A DNA stretch of 64,000 nt, from contig JAQBXN010000016.1 of NCBI GenBank assembly GCA_027625095.1, positions 33,642-97,641 on the forward strand, given 5' to 3'. Position numbers and translations under genes: made by a program. Shown here piece by piece: positions 1-8,499 of this stretch. Every line of letters starts with the position of its first letter. The stretch's first letter is position 1. The stretch comes from Planctomycetota bacterium (GTDB taxonomy: Bacteria > Planctomycetota > PUPC01 > JACPCR01). The notes under the pieces are model-generated. The model saw only the letters and a list, made by a program, of their open reading frames with translations. It was not told where the DNA came from and did no database searches.

Positions 1-1
1 G

Positions 2-79
2 GGAGATGCAAAGGTCGAGAGATACGGAGACCAAGTGCTCCGAGTAATCAAGGAAGGCCGAAGTGAAACGGGTCAATAA
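2..79 (+). CDS. C-terminal end of an HRDC-domain protein (RecQ-like helicase), cut by the window edge
   Basis: The frame beginning at base 2 is open from the window edge to a TAA at 77-79 and encodes 25 residues. It includes GDAKVERYGDQVLRVI, which resembles the last helix of an HRDC domain, where a glycine-rich turn is followed by K-x-x-R-Y-G and a hydrophobic helix. HRDC domains close RecQ helicases and RNase D and help bind DNA. A RecQ-type helicase reading in from the left is the likeliest source, but 25 residues cannot separate it from RNase D or a UvrD-like protein. The following gene lies on the opposite strand, so the two genes converge. Confidence 0.45.
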   Translation, partial: GDAKVERYGDQVLRVIKEGRSETGQ

Positions 80-196
80 CCTTTATGCACAGGTAGGCGA
101 GCCGCATTTGTGTTTCCAAGAAAACCTCAGCAGTCGGGGCGGCATCGAATATTTGGTTCTGACGATTCCTGAGGCGTATTCAGAGACGTTGGACAT

Positions 197-907
197 TTAT
201 CCTGGATTCTTCAAGAGTTCGAACATTTCTTTCTTCTTTGAAGGGTCGTTGAAGAGGAATAGCAACGTGTTCACCCGGTCAAGAACATGAAGATCGCTGC
301 TCAGGCGATAGGTGGTGGATAACATACCTTTTTCTTCCAGGAAAATCCCTGCGCCGGCCATATTGGCCAGCGCCTCGCGAGTGGCCTTGCGGTTTTCTCC
401 GAGAGCGTCGGCAAGTGATTTAGAATCGTAGTGCTCTGCCTGCCGGTGGATTGTATGACTCAAGATACGGATATGTGTGAGCGTGGTAACGCCCTCATGA
501 ATAAGGTTTTTTGCGTCGTTCAACCTTGCAAGATGCTGCTCGAGTTGCAGGATGCGTTCCCCGGCCCGAACGCGAACGCGCAGGACATTTTTATCAAACG
601 GCTTGGAGACAAAATCGTCAGCCCCAGCCTCCATCCCTTCTACGATGTCTTTGTTTGATGATTTTGAAGTAAGCAGAAGGATGTAGACATAATTCGTCTG
701 CTTCTCCCGCACCCGCTTTACAAGCTCAACGCCCGACAATTTGGGCATTTCCCAATCGCTGATAAGAATGGCAAAGGGCTCTCGTTTGAAGAGTTCCCAA
801 GCTTGCATCCCATCGTTGGCTACCTCTGCCTGATGGCCCCATTCTTTGACGTATGCAGATAATCGGGCACTGGCCGCCCGATCATCTTCGGCAATAAGCA
901 CTTTCAT
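197..907 (-). CDS. Response regulator with N-terminal receiver domain and winged-helix-like tail
   Basis: The 236-residue protein starts with a complete CheY-like receiver domain (about 1-118). The acidic pair E7/D8-D9, phospho-acceptor D51 (SDWEMP), T80 and K102 (SKPFD) are all present, so it should accept phosphate from a histidine kinase. After a helical linker, residues about 155-215 contain a segment resembling a winged-helix fold, with a helix (ENRKATREALANMAGAG) followed by a possible wing. That suggests DNA binding, but the subfamily is not recognised. No kinase gene is adjacent. The ATG at 907-905 gives the usual MKVLIAEDD beginning. Confidence 0.88.
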   Translation of the reverse strand: MKVLIAEDDRAASARLSAYVKEWGHQAEVANDGMQAWELFKREPFAILISDWEMPKLSGVELVKRVREKQTNYVYILLLTSKSSNKDIVEGMEAGADDFVSKPFDKNVLRVRVRAGERILQLEQHLARLNDAKNLIHEGVTTLTHIRILSHTIHRQAEHYDSKSLADALGENRKATREALANMAGAGIFLEEKGMLSTTYRLSSDLHVLDRVNTLLFLFNDPSKKKEMFELLKNPG

Positions 908-1039
908 GAGACTTACTTTCGTTTTTCAGCGGAATCCATTTGCCATTTGGCCGGCTGTCTGTCGAAGCTGGAGTCGGCGGGTGGTTACGTAGCACTTCAG
1001 AAACATCCGGTCGACTCCAGAAATCCCAGTCACGCAACT

Positions 1040-1195
1040 ATGGCTCGTCAAAGACGCTACAATTTACCCCATGCCTCCTGCCATGTTCTGTCACGGGGGA
1101 ATGACAGGCAGTTAATTTTCCAGAATGATATGGATCGGCAGAGGTTCCGGGACCTGCTCGGCCGTCTCACTCATCGATTTGATAACGAGGTCTGA
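1040..1195 (+). pseudogene. Truncated REP-associated tyrosine transposase (RAYT / Y1_Tnp), N-terminal stub
   Basis: The reading frame from ATG 1040 encodes MARQRRYNLPHASCHVLSRG followed by NDRQLIFQND and an F-R-D-L-L helix. This is the characteristic start of the REP-associated Y1 transposase family (basic N-terminus, H-V-x-S-R-G-N, I-F-x-x-D). A TGA stops it after 51 residues, whereas the family is usually 150-300 residues. The HUH motif and catalytic tyrosine are missing, and no continuation is visible downstream before folB. It is a dead 5' fragment. It matters because RAYTs mobilise REP-type palindromes, and a palindromic element is present at 52.7-52.87 kb. Confidence 0.72.
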
Positions 1196-1227
1196 AGTTA
1201 CCTTCTCTTGGGGAGACTGCCTGAAGC

Positions 1228-1620
1228 CTACTCGCCAAAGCCGGAAACCTTCACTACATCATCCCGGTTACGCCGAATCTCCACGGCGAAGTAATTCTTT
1301 ATCGCCGGCACGGGAGGATGAAGCTTCTTGGCGCGCACCATCACTTCCTCCACCAGCTCGAATTTCTCGATAACGGCACGGGCGATGGCTTCTGCAAGCG
1401 CCTCTGCAAGCACAAAGGTCTGGTTTGAGCCCAGGTCAGTTACCGCATTGCAAAGGGCAGCATAATCAACGGAATCGTACATATCGTCGCTCTCACCGGC
1501 CTTCTTAAGATCGCATACGACTTCTAGATCGATGGAGTAACGCTGGCCGATCTCCCGCTCCGCTTCGGTGATGCCGGTGTGTGCGTGAAACTCCAGTTCG
1601 GATATCAAGATTTTGTCCAT
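1228..1620 (-). CDS. folB: Dihydroneopterin aldolase
   Basis: FolB converts 7,8-dihydroneopterin to 6-hydroxymethyl-7,8-dihydropterin and glycolaldehyde in cytoplasmic folate synthesis. The protein opens MDKILISELEFHAHTGI, where the family has a conserved G-x-x-x-x-E segment (here GITEAERE). It continues with a D-Y-A-A-L region and ends in the conserved VRAKKLHPP segment that carries the catalytic lysine. At 130 residues it has the normal length. ATG 1620 is preferred over an upstream in-frame TTG because the family begins with a short D-x-I/V-x-L strand. It is the last gene of a moaD-moaE-folB cluster, with about 37 bp between the moaE stop and this ATG, so the three are probably co-transcribed. 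Confidence 0.9.
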   Translation of the reverse strand: MDKILISELEFHAHTGITEAEREIGQRYSIDLEVVCDLKKAGESDDMYDSVDYAALCNAVTDLGSNQTFVLAEALAEAIARAVIEKFELVEEVMVRAKKLHPPVPAIKNYFAVEIRRNRDDVVKVSGFGE

Positions 1621-1657
1621 ATCAATTCTCAAGTTACCGGGTGATCTTCAACAACCG

Positions 1658-2071
1658 TCACTTGCCTGACTGTTCCACCCACTCTGAACCGTCTGCATAC
1701 ACTTCTTTCTTCCAGACAGGCACGATTTCTTTGATGCGGTTGATGGCATATTCGCATGCCTCAAACGCCTCCTTCCGGTGTGGACAGGAAACCGCAATGG
1801 CCACACTCACTACCTGTAGGCCAATGGGGCCAAACCGGTGCACGATGCTGACCTTGTCGGCCGGCCACCGTTCCATGATTTCATCTCTGACCTGCTCCAT
1901 CTTCTTGACCGCCATTTCCGGATACGCATCGTAATCAAGCGCGACCAGATTCTTGCCGTCTTTATCTTGCCTTGCGGTACCCAGAAAAGTGACCACTGCT
2001 CCTGACGTGTCCGAATAAACGCTTTTGGTAACAGCGTCCACATCAATTTCATCCCGCGTGATATCAATCAT
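1658..2071 (-). CDS. moaE: Molybdopterin synthase catalytic subunit
   Basis: MoaE is the large subunit of molybdopterin synthase. It transfers two sulfurs from thiocarboxylated MoaD onto cyclic pyranopterin monophosphate to give molybdopterin. The 137-residue protein has the family landmarks: GAVVTFLGTAR near residue 24, the Y-D-A-Y-P-E-M-A segment, VSVAIAVSCPHRKEAFEAC, and the C-terminal VPVWKKEVYADGSEW with the catalytic lysine pair. The start codon overlaps the stop of moaD in an ATGA arrangement, implying translational coupling and equal production of the two partners. No other molybdenum cofactor genes are in the window. Confidence 0.93.
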   Translation of the reverse strand: MIDITRDEIDVDAVTKSVYSDTSGAVVTFLGTARQDKDGKNLVALDYDAYPEMAVKKMEQVRDEIMERWPADKVSIVHRFGPIGLQVVSVAIAVSCPHRKEAFEACEYAINRIKEIVPVWKKEVYADGSEWVEQSGK

Positions 2072-2316
2072 CTTATTCCTCCACTCACTGGTGGGATAAT
2101 CGCTACCTCATCGCCATCGTGAACTGGATCTTCGTTATGTGCATACTCATGGTTGACGGCCACCCTGAGCGATGGCCTCAACATTTCAAGCCGGGGATAG
2201 GCGGAGCACAGAGTGTCAAGCAAACCGCTCACATTCTGCCCGTTTGGGATATCCATTTTCGATACCCTCTGCTGCACTATCTCCGCGGCGGAGGCAAAAA
2301 ATTTGACTGTTATCAA
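2068..2316 (-). CDS. moaD: Molybdopterin synthase sulfur carrier subunit, with two residues after the diglycine
   Basis: MoaD is a ubiquitin-fold sulfur carrier. Its C-terminal Gly-Gly is adenylated by a MoeB-type enzyme and converted to a thiocarboxylate. The sequence ITVKFFASAAEIV, the hydrophobic core, and the ending EVAIIPPVSGG are typical. TTG 2316 is chosen as start because a GAGGAAA motif lies at a good distance and the product (82 residues) matches the family length. ATG 2349 would add an unusual 11-residue leader. The protein does not end at GG: two codons, Ile-Arg, follow before a TGA that overlaps the moaE ATG. Canonical MoaD needs a free C-terminal glycine, so either the tail is removed or activation differs here. 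Confidence 0.88.
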   Translation of the reverse strand: MITVKFFASAAEIVQQRVSKMDIPNGQNVSGLLDTLCSAYPRLEMLRPSLRVAVNHEYAHNEDPVHDGDEVAIIPPVSGGIR

Positions 2317-2418
2317 CGTCGTTTCCTCATTACCCTTCGCTGCCAGCATCCTCTATGCTCTGCATTCAATGGACTGAGTTGGCTTTTTCAAACGTTTATT
2401 TAACCGGTGGAACATCAA

Positions 2419-3378
2419 ATGGCTGAATACTTCATTGCCTGGTGGAATCTGGAAAACCTTTTCGACATCCAAAAATCCCAGGACAGGCCGGAATGGCTGA
2501 AGAAAGCCCTCGCTCGTGAATTGGCCGGCTGGACAGCAGGTGTGCTGAATCGAAAGGTCTCCCAACTCGCCTCTATCATCATGAAAATGAATGATGGAAA
2601 AGGCCCCGATCTCCTGGGGGTCTGTGAAGTCGAGAACTGGGGAGTTCTGGATAAATTGATTGCAGCGCTTTCGACCTTGGGTCGTTCGTACGGTGTGGCT
2701 CACCACGACACGGAAGACAAACGGGGAATCGATATCGCATTCATATATGACGCCGGACAATTCACCGCACACGAACAGTTCCATCACACCATACTGAAAC
2801 GTTCTTCGACTCGTGACCTCTTCCAGGTCAACTTCAAAACTAAAAGCGACAGATTGCTGGTGGCCATCGGCAATCATTGGCCGTCTCGGCTGGGGGGTCA
2901 GTATGAATCCGAGCCCTACAGGATTCTGGCGGCTGAAACCCTGAGCTATTGGATTGAACGGATTCAAGAGATCCACGGCCGCGACGTTCCGGTCCTCGTC
3001 ATGGGAGATTTCAATGACGAACCTTTTGATCGATCCATGACGGAATATGCTTTAAGCGAACGCCTCAAGAAGAAGGTTTCTTACGCCAGAAACCCGAAAC
3101 TCTTAAACCTCATGTGGCCTGTTATGGGCAACGCCATTGGCACTCATTATTACGACAACGAGCCGGCGGTACTGGATCAATTCCTGGTTTCGCGGGGAAT
3201 GATTCTCACCCGCTCCGAATTGAAAGCCGTGGATGGCAGTGCTCAGGTTTTTGTCACAGAGGAGATGAAGACCGGTAGGTACGAGGCTCCCCGCCGGTTT
3301 GGCCGCCCCTCGAAAGAGTTGGACGAGGATGGTTTCAGCGACCACTTCCCCATAACAATGGCCATTGAGGCGCGATGA
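2419..3378 (+). CDS. Endonuclease/exonuclease/phosphatase family protein
   Basis: This 319-residue protein has the four-layer metal-dependent phosphohydrolase fold of DNase I, exonuclease III and related phosphatases. Visible motifs, in order: a WWNLENLFD start supplying the first Asn, CEVEN (metal-binding Glu), GNHWPSR (catalytic His), MGDFNDEP (catalytic Asp and Asn) and a terminal SDHFPI (Asp-His pair). All catalytic positions are intact, so it is probably active, but the substrate (DNA, phosphoinositide or other phosphodiester) cannot be told from sequence. No signal peptide is obvious, suggesting the cytoplasm. ATG 2419 is preferred; a GTG at 2407 would add four residues. Confidence 0.85.
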   Translation: MAEYFIAWWNLENLFDIQKSQDRPEWLKKALARELAGWTAGVLNRKVSQLASIIMKMNDGKGPDLLGVCEVENWGVLDKLIAALSTLGRSYGVAHHDTEDKRGIDIAFIYDAGQFTAHEQFHHTILKRSSTRDLFQVNFKTKSDRLLVAIGNHWPSRLGGQYESEPYRILAAETLSYWIERIQEIHGRDVPVLVMGDFNDEPFDRSMTEYALSERLKKKVSYARNPKLLNLMWPVMGNAIGTHYYDNEPAVLDQFLVSRGMILTRSELKAVDGSAQVFVTEEMKTGRYEAPRRFGRPSKELDEDGFSDHFPITMAIEAR

Positions 3379-3395
3379 TTCTTCCTCACGAGAGC

Positions 3396-3971
3396 CTAAA
3401 GTCTCCGGTCTTTTATCGGCCCTTCTCCGCTATTACGAGCCCGCAACTTTTGTTGATTAAACTCTTCCGAGCCTCCGGACGGAATGGAGAGGCTCTGCCA
3501 TTTCTCCCCAACCAGAATTTTTGAAATAAGGACAATTTGGCCCACATGGTAGCCGTAGTGATCGACTTGGCGTTGGATGGCTTGAATAACGCTGTGATCT
3601 TCTCCCCTTATCTGTACTGTTCGATTCAAATCCTCGGGTTTCAAATCTTTCAGGGCCTCAAAAACATTCACCCATCCATGCTCCCAGTAACGCTCGATTA
3701 ATCCAGGGACCAGGAGGTCATCCACAAATTCATTCTCCCGATGCCGCCACGGTTTTTCGCCGTCGGTTGTCAGAAAGTCGGTCCATCGCGACAGCATGTT
3801 GCCTGCCATGTGCTTCATGATGATAGATACCGAGTTAGTATTCGGATGGATTCTCTCGTGCATCTGAGTGTAACTGAGCTGCTCGATTGCCCGCTCCGCC
3901 AGACGTTTCTGTTTCAAGAATATCTCGCGAGCCTGCAACAAGTATTCTTCAGCGGCATCTTCACTCATCAT
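3396..3971 (-). CDS. DinB-superfamily (DUF1572-like) protein
   Basis: This is a predicted four-helix-bundle protein of 191 residues. The family's metal site is suggested by the KHMAGN histidine in the second helix and the DHYGYHVGQI segment in the fourth. The spacing of TNSVSIIMKHMAGNM followed by RWTDFLTTDGEKPWR matches DUF1572 proteins of the DinB/YfiT group. Some members are bacillithiol- or mycothiol-dependent transferases, but the substrate here is unknown. The start overlaps the stop of the upstream zincin gene as TGATG (a second ATG follows directly), so translation is probably coupled. It is the last gene of a four-gene reverse-strand operon. Confidence 0.8.
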   Translation of the reverse strand: MMSEDAAEEYLLQAREIFLKQKRLAERAIEQLSYTQMHERIHPNTNSVSIIMKHMAGNMLSRWTDFLTTDGEKPWRHRENEFVDDLLVPGLIERYWEHGWVNVFEALKDLKPEDLNRTVQIRGEDHSVIQAIQRQVDHYGYHVGQIVLISKILVGEKWQSLSIPSGGSEEFNQQKLRARNSGEGPIKDRRL

Positions 3972-5629
3972 CAATTCCCCAGGGATTGCACGTATTCTCT
4001 CCAGGCCTGGTCTACACGGGCGAAATTCGCTTTACCAAATACCGTTTCAAAAGCTTCTTCAGGCTTCCTTCCCTTCTTCATTTCCAGATAAAATTCTTTT
4101 ATCACTCGTTTGTATTTCCCGCCGTTGGAGTGAATGAGGAAATGTACAAATGCCCAGGACTCCAAGTAGTGGATACCCAGCTTACTGAGCCCTTCAATCT
4201 TGGACGGACTGTTGTCCTGGAATTCTGTCGCCGCCAGCATCACCAGCTTACCAATAGGCACGGACGCATTTTCGGCAAGCACTTTTTTGAGCATCCGAAC
4301 CCGCTCCTCCGGCACTTGCCCCAACTTGAAGCGACGCCCGCCTGGCTCGCCAATTTCAAAATACTCGGCGAGCCCTTCATTGAACCAGAAAGGGACATAC
4401 GAGATAAAGTAATCAAGAAACTGGTGGAAGCCTTCATGGTAAATGACCTCAATAAGTCTTTGCTGATCCCCTGGATTGTATAACACCAATTCTTTTACAG
4501 TCGGCGAGTAGTAGCCGGCTACCCATTGTCCTGCCAGAGTGGTTGTCTGGCCCATATATTTATAGAAACCCTCTTTAGTGGCGAAGAGGCGAACAGTGAA
4601 CTTCCGATTGAGTTCATCGCCTTTGAATTGGAATTGAGCCGAATATTCTCGATAGATTCTTTCGAGTTCCATCGCTGCAAGATCGGCAAGCCGCTGGCCG
4701 TCGTCAGTCATGACCCTGTAGTGCCCGGTCTCTCTGGTGTATGTACGCCCCCAGTCCGGCCCTTTCTGAACGGTTTCAAAAAGGTCTTTATAGAACTTCG
4801 CCTGAGAGTGCGCGGGCTCAAGCTTGAGGAAGGCTTCCAAATCAGCAATAGCTTTACCTAAGTCGCCGGCAAACCTGTATGCCATAGCCCGCAGGTAGAG
4901 GGCGTAACGAAATTGTGGATCCTGCCGGACACACTCGCTCAAGTCCTCTAACGCCCCCTGCATCTGCCTCAGTTGATACCGGATATAACCACGATAATAG
5001 AGGGCCGCCGGCTGCGCACCGTTCAACTCAAGGCTGTCATTCAGCAAAGCCAGAGCTAGGTCATAATGAAGTTCATCGGTCGCCGTGATTGCATCTTTAG
5101 TAAGACTGAATGCCTTTTTCTTTACTTCCTCAGTGAGCTCTGATTCTTGCTTATTCGTAGCTTCAGTGGTCTTTTTCGACTCGATACTTGCCTTCACCCT
5201 TTTTAACTCCAGAGCTTTCGCTTCTCGAGCACTGAGCCACTTGCCATCTATTTTTTCAAAACCCAGAGCCTCTCGTGCTTCCGGGTGATCAGGATTTAGC
5301 TGCAGCACTAATTCCAATTCGTGCTTCATCTCTTTGTAGAGTTTTTTCGACTTGCACCACGAAGCAAGTGAAGAGTGACCAGCGACATCGTCCTGGGCAA
5401 GCTCATCTGCCCTGGCCTTGTACTCCTGGGCAGGTGTTCTGGCTTTTTCAATACGCTCGATTTCTGCTTTCTGAAAGTTGAAAGTGCCGAACCTGGTTTT
5501 GATGTTGATCGCGCCATCTTTTTCCTTCACGTCCCCTTCAAGTTTCCGGCCGTCCTTGAAATGGAGGATATCGCCGTGAGCCACATTGACGACGAAGGCT
5601 GAAATAATGGTGAAAATTAATATCCGCAT
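3971..5629 (-). CDS. Secreted TPR protein with a C-terminal HEGFH zincin domain (DUF1570-like)
   Basis: The 552-residue protein begins with a signal peptide (to about residue 19), then a small beta domain (ILHFKDGRKLEGDVK) like the one opening DUF481 proteins. Next come a charged helical region and several TPR-like repeats (about 185-300). Residues about 300-552 form a gluzincin-like peptidase domain. HEGFH near residue 398 fits HExxH, and NEGLAEYFE about 20 residues later supplies the third ligand glutamate. It is probably an envelope peptidase or peptide-binding protein, with the TPRs choosing the partner. A good AAGGAAG site precedes the ATG. The HTTM gene ends 9 bp upstream and the DinB gene overlaps its stop. 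Confidence 0.8.
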   Translation of the reverse strand: MRILIFTIISAFVVNVAHGDILHFKDGRKLEGDVKEKDGAINIKTRFGTFNFQKAEIERIEKARTPAQEYKARADELAQDDVAGHSSLASWCKSKKLYKEMKHELELVLQLNPDHPEAREALGFEKIDGKWLSAREAKALELKRVKASIESKKTTEATNKQESELTEEVKKKAFSLTKDAITATDELHYDLALALLNDSLELNGAQPAALYYRGYIRYQLRQMQGALEDLSECVRQDPQFRYALYLRAMAYRFAGDLGKAIADLEAFLKLEPAHSQAKFYKDLFETVQKGPDWGRTYTRETGHYRVMTDDGQRLADLAAMELERIYREYSAQFQFKGDELNRKFTVRLFATKEGFYKYMGQTTTLAGQWVAGYYSPTVKELVLYNPGDQQRLIEVIYHEGFHQFLDYFISYVPFWFNEGLAEYFEIGEPGGRRFKLGQVPEERVRMLKKVLAENASVPIGKLVMLAATEFQDNSPSKIEGLSKLGIHYLESWAFVHFLIHSNGGKYKRVIKEFYLEMKKGRKPEEAFETVFGKANFARVDQAWREYVQSLGN

Positions 5630-5638
5630 AGTCTTCCT

Positions 5639-7225
5639 TTAATTGGGAGGGCTGTCGCCGTCTTTCACATCGAGTTGGGAACTATTGTCTTTGCCGGAAG
5701 ATTTCTCCTCTACGGATTCTAGATTCTTGCTCCCCGTCTCGACTGACTCAGATCGAATTTGCTTTTCTTTGGCCGGTTGTTCCAGCTCTTCCGGCCGCTC
5801 AATGTAGAGCAGTATCTGTTCTCTGCTCGCGGCTTCCCCGGGAGGTGGTGTCAATCGCTGCATGTAGTAAAGCTTGGCGTGTACTACTGCCCGCTCCGGT
5901 GCGTGACTCTTGTTCCACAACCGTTTTAAGTACTCGAGATAATAGGGCAGGTACCCGCCGTAAGCACTCTCAGTAATCCTCTCAAAGAACTTTCGCCATC
6001 TGTAATGCTTGTGGCGTCTGTTGAGATGCTGAGGTTTGGTCCAATTGACGGTGTCACGCTGGGTTATCAGGTCGACAGTCTCACCGTTGCCGAGTGCTGC
6101 CGGAGCGACGAGCCAGCCATCGCTCTTTCTCGGAGCGGGTGAGAACATGGCCCAATACTGGTTTAAGCGGAAGACTTGAGTGAAGGCCCTGAATGGTTCG
6201 GGAAACCTTCCGGTGTTATTCATTAAATTACCAACACACCAGATACTGATGGTAATCAAAGACAGAATCACCAAGGTGTCTTGAAAGGGCCTGAAGGGGA
6301 GGATGCGGACATCAGAGGCTCTGTCTGGTGTTTCTTGAGTCAGCTTCCATCCGAGCCTGTCCCAGAGGGCGCCCGGTAAAAATCCAATGCCGGCGGCAAT
6401 GCAAATTAATGGAAACAAGCCCAGCATCATCAACGCACCAAATGAAAGGTGCATTAGCATCAGGGCGAGGAACAGACCTATTCTGATATAAGGGACAAAT
6501 ACTGGCAGGATGAGCAGAATCGGAATCAGGCCCTCAAAGAAATAAACCGAAATAGTCATCGGTTTGAGCAAGGCGGAATACTCCAAAACTTTGGTGCCGA
6601 GTGGGCGAGCTATGGACTCCATACTGAGCGCGTAGTATACGGCCGTGCCGTTTACCCATTCTGGCCCGGATTTATGCAGGAAGGCGAAGAGATAGAGGAG
6701 AAATACTTGAGCCAGATAGGCCATACCGGCGGTGCAAATAACCGGGGCCTTCAGGCCCTTTTCTGTTGTCTTTGAATCGACAGAGAAATAGTCTCCCCAG
6801 GGCAGGAATATGCCCCAGAAGACCAGCATCCGAAGCAGATCGTCTCCGCCTTGCAGCAAAATCAGATTGCGGTTCTGCAGGGATGTCAAAAAAAGCCAGG
6901 AGAGGAATGTAACCAGACGAGTTCGATAACCGAATGCCATGCATACCGCGAGCATGCCGGCGCACAAAAAGAGGACGGCCTGATATTGCCAGGTGCCGTT
7001 CAAGAGGTGGAAGCAGAATATCCATTTTGCGGTGAACTTAATCTGGGCTTCACGCGGTACTAATCCTTCGTCTGTGTAATGTGCTATCAAATCGGTTGAG
7101 CGGATCAGCAGGTCAGCAATGACAAGGATAGCTACCGCAATGCGAAGAGCCGCGAGAGAACGCGGATCAATTCCGAGCAGTTCTCCGTCGTTCACCAGGA
7201 TAGATTTTGGCTTATGTTTTCGCAC
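5639..7225 (-). CDS. HTTM-domain multi-pass membrane protein (vitamin K-dependent carboxylase-like)
   Basis: The 528-residue protein has many hydrophobic helices in its first 350 residues and a soluble, charged C-terminus. The order of motifs fits the HTTM family: SLAALRIAVAILV, the HYTDEGLVPR segment, FGYRTRLVTFLSW, LLQGGDDLLRMLVFW, LHKSGPEWVNGTAVYYA, then RLNQYWAMFSPAPRKSDGW. HTTM is the bacterial relative of gamma-glutamyl carboxylase, but most bacterial members have no assigned substrate. The last 60 residues are rich in Glu, Lys and Ser and look disordered. The start is GTG 7225 with a GGAGG motif 11 bases upstream. It lies 24 bp after the aminotransferase gene in the same operon. Confidence 0.85.
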   Translation of the reverse strand: MRKHKPKSILVNDGELLGIDPRSLAALRIAVAILVIADLLIRSTDLIAHYTDEGLVPREAQIKFTAKWIFCFHLLNGTWQYQAVLFLCAGMLAVCMAFGYRTRLVTFLSWLFLTSLQNRNLILLQGGDDLLRMLVFWGIFLPWGDYFSVDSKTTEKGLKAPVICTAGMAYLAQVFLLYLFAFLHKSGPEWVNGTAVYYALSMESIARPLGTKVLEYSALLKPMTISVYFFEGLIPILLILPVFVPYIRIGLFLALMLMHLSFGALMMLGLFPLICIAAGIGFLPGALWDRLGWKLTQETPDRASDVRILPFRPFQDTLVILSLITISIWCVGNLMNNTGRFPEPFRAFTQVFRLNQYWAMFSPAPRKSDGWLVAPAALGNGETVDLITQRDTVNWTKPQHLNRRHKHYRWRKFFERITESAYGGYLPYYLEYLKRLWNKSHAPERAVVHAKLYYMQRLTPPPGEAASREQILLYIERPEELEQPAKEKQIRSESVETGSKNLESVEEKSSGKDNSSQLDVKDGDSPPN

Positions 7226-7249
7226 GATATTTCGATGCCTCCGAACACC

Positions 7250-8443
7250 TCACAGAAGTTGCTTCAAGGCTTGTGCGAAGTGAATGTATTGTTCCGGGGT
7301 GTTGTAGATTTGTGCTGATAATCGGGCGATCCTGCTCCGCCGGGAAGGCCAGGGAATGATCGGGACTTCAATTTTGTAAGGGTCCAGCAGTTTGTCCTGC
7401 AGCGGGCTGCCATAGAGAAAGGTCACCGGGTCCTCTGTTGTGCTGTCAGGCAGTTTTACCGGTGCAACCGCTCCGACCATTTCGGGTGGACATGGGGGGA
7501 GAATTCCCAGGGTGTTACATATTTCCGTCTGACCCCACAGGGCTAATTCGTGATTTCGTTTCATTAATTCTTTCCATCCTCCCGGTAGTAATTCACCCAT
7601 GAATTTCAAGGATTCGGGAACACACAGGAAGGCGGTCGGGTCATCTGTCCCTCGCCAGAAAAACTGATTCCAGAGAGCTGAATGCTCAGTAGCACCTCTA
7701 TTATACCCATGGCTGATCGAGGTGGGAAGGATGCTGTCTTGCTTGTCTTCGCGCACATACAAGAACCCCGCCCCCTTCGGTGAACAAAGCCATTTATGGC
7801 AATTTCCGCCATAGTAAGCCGCTCCGAGATCCTGCAGGTCCAGTGGAAGCATGCCCGGCGCGTGCGCTCCATCAATGAAAGTATCAACTCCCCTTTCATG
7901 TAATGCATGGACGATTTCTCTTGCCGGGAACACCATACCCGTCTGGCTGGTGACATGGTCTACGAGAGCAATTCGGGTTCGATTCGTAACGGCCGCAAGC
8001 AGGGCTTCTGTAATTTCTGATGGATTGGATATAGGAAAAGGTACGGGCGCTACAACAACTCGTGCATCGGAACGCTTTGCCACGAAATCCAGAATGTTTT
8101 TGCATGCGTTATATTCGTGGTCTGTCGTCAGCAGTTCGTCCCCCGGCTCAAATTCCAGGGAGCGGAGGACTGCATTTGCTGCTGAAGTAACATTCAAAAC
8201 AAAGACCAGGCAATCCGGGTTCGCTCCAACGAAATTCGCCAGCTCTATCCGGGCAGCATTCAGCAGGCTTTCAAGATCCCTGACCAGGAATTGGACGGGT
8301 TGACGCTCCATCCGGTTCCTGAGTTCCTGCTGTTTTTCCAAGACTGCGAGAGGGCACGAGCCGAATGAGCCGTGATTAAGGAACACAAGGTCTGGTTCAA
8401 GGGGGAAGTAGCGGGCGAATTTTGAGGGAGGTGGGATGTTCAT
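7250..8443 (-). CDS. Class V aminotransferase, isopenicillin-N-epimerase-like
   Basis: This PLP enzyme of fold type I (about 397 residues) opens FLNHGSFGSCPLAVLEKQ and continues RMERQPVQFLVRD, a signature of the isopenicillin N epimerase-like branch of class V aminotransferases rather than true cysteine desulfurases. The cofactor aspartate lies in FIDGAHAPG, and the Schiff-base lysine is in GGNCHKWLCSPKGAGF. The real substrate is unknown; most bacterial homologues are not epimerases. ATG 8443 is chosen because the conserved region begins a few residues later and AGGA precedes it; an in-frame ATG at 8485 also exists. It heads the operon with the HTTM, zincin and DinB genes and is divergent from the sulfatase. 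Confidence 0.83.
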   Translation of the reverse strand: MNIPPPSKFARYFPLEPDLVFLNHGSFGSCPLAVLEKQQELRNRMERQPVQFLVRDLESLLNAARIELANFVGANPDCLVFVLNVTSAANAVLRSLEFEPGDELLTTDHEYNACKNILDFVAKRSDARVVVAPVPFPISNPSEITEALLAAVTNRTRIALVDHVTSQTGMVFPAREIVHALHERGVDTFIDGAHAPGMLPLDLQDLGAAYYGGNCHKWLCSPKGAGFLYVREDKQDSILPTSISHGYNRGATEHSALWNQFFWRGTDDPTAFLCVPESLKFMGELLPGGWKELMKRNHELALWGQTEICNTLGILPPCPPEMVGAVAPVKLPDSTTEDPVTFLYGSPLQDKLLDPYKIEVPIIPWPSRRSRIARLSAQIYNTPEQYIHFAQALKQLL

Positions 8444-8499
8444 ATTCCTGTTTTTATTGAAGAAACATTCCTGAGCAAACAGCACTGAAAGACTTTGTG

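Noticed and set aside
7250..8443. Assignment of the aminotransferase as cysteine desulfurase for MoaD sulfuration
   Set aside because: The N-terminal F-L-N-H-G-S-F-G signature fits the isopenicillin-N-epimerase-like branch and no active-site cysteine loop was seen.
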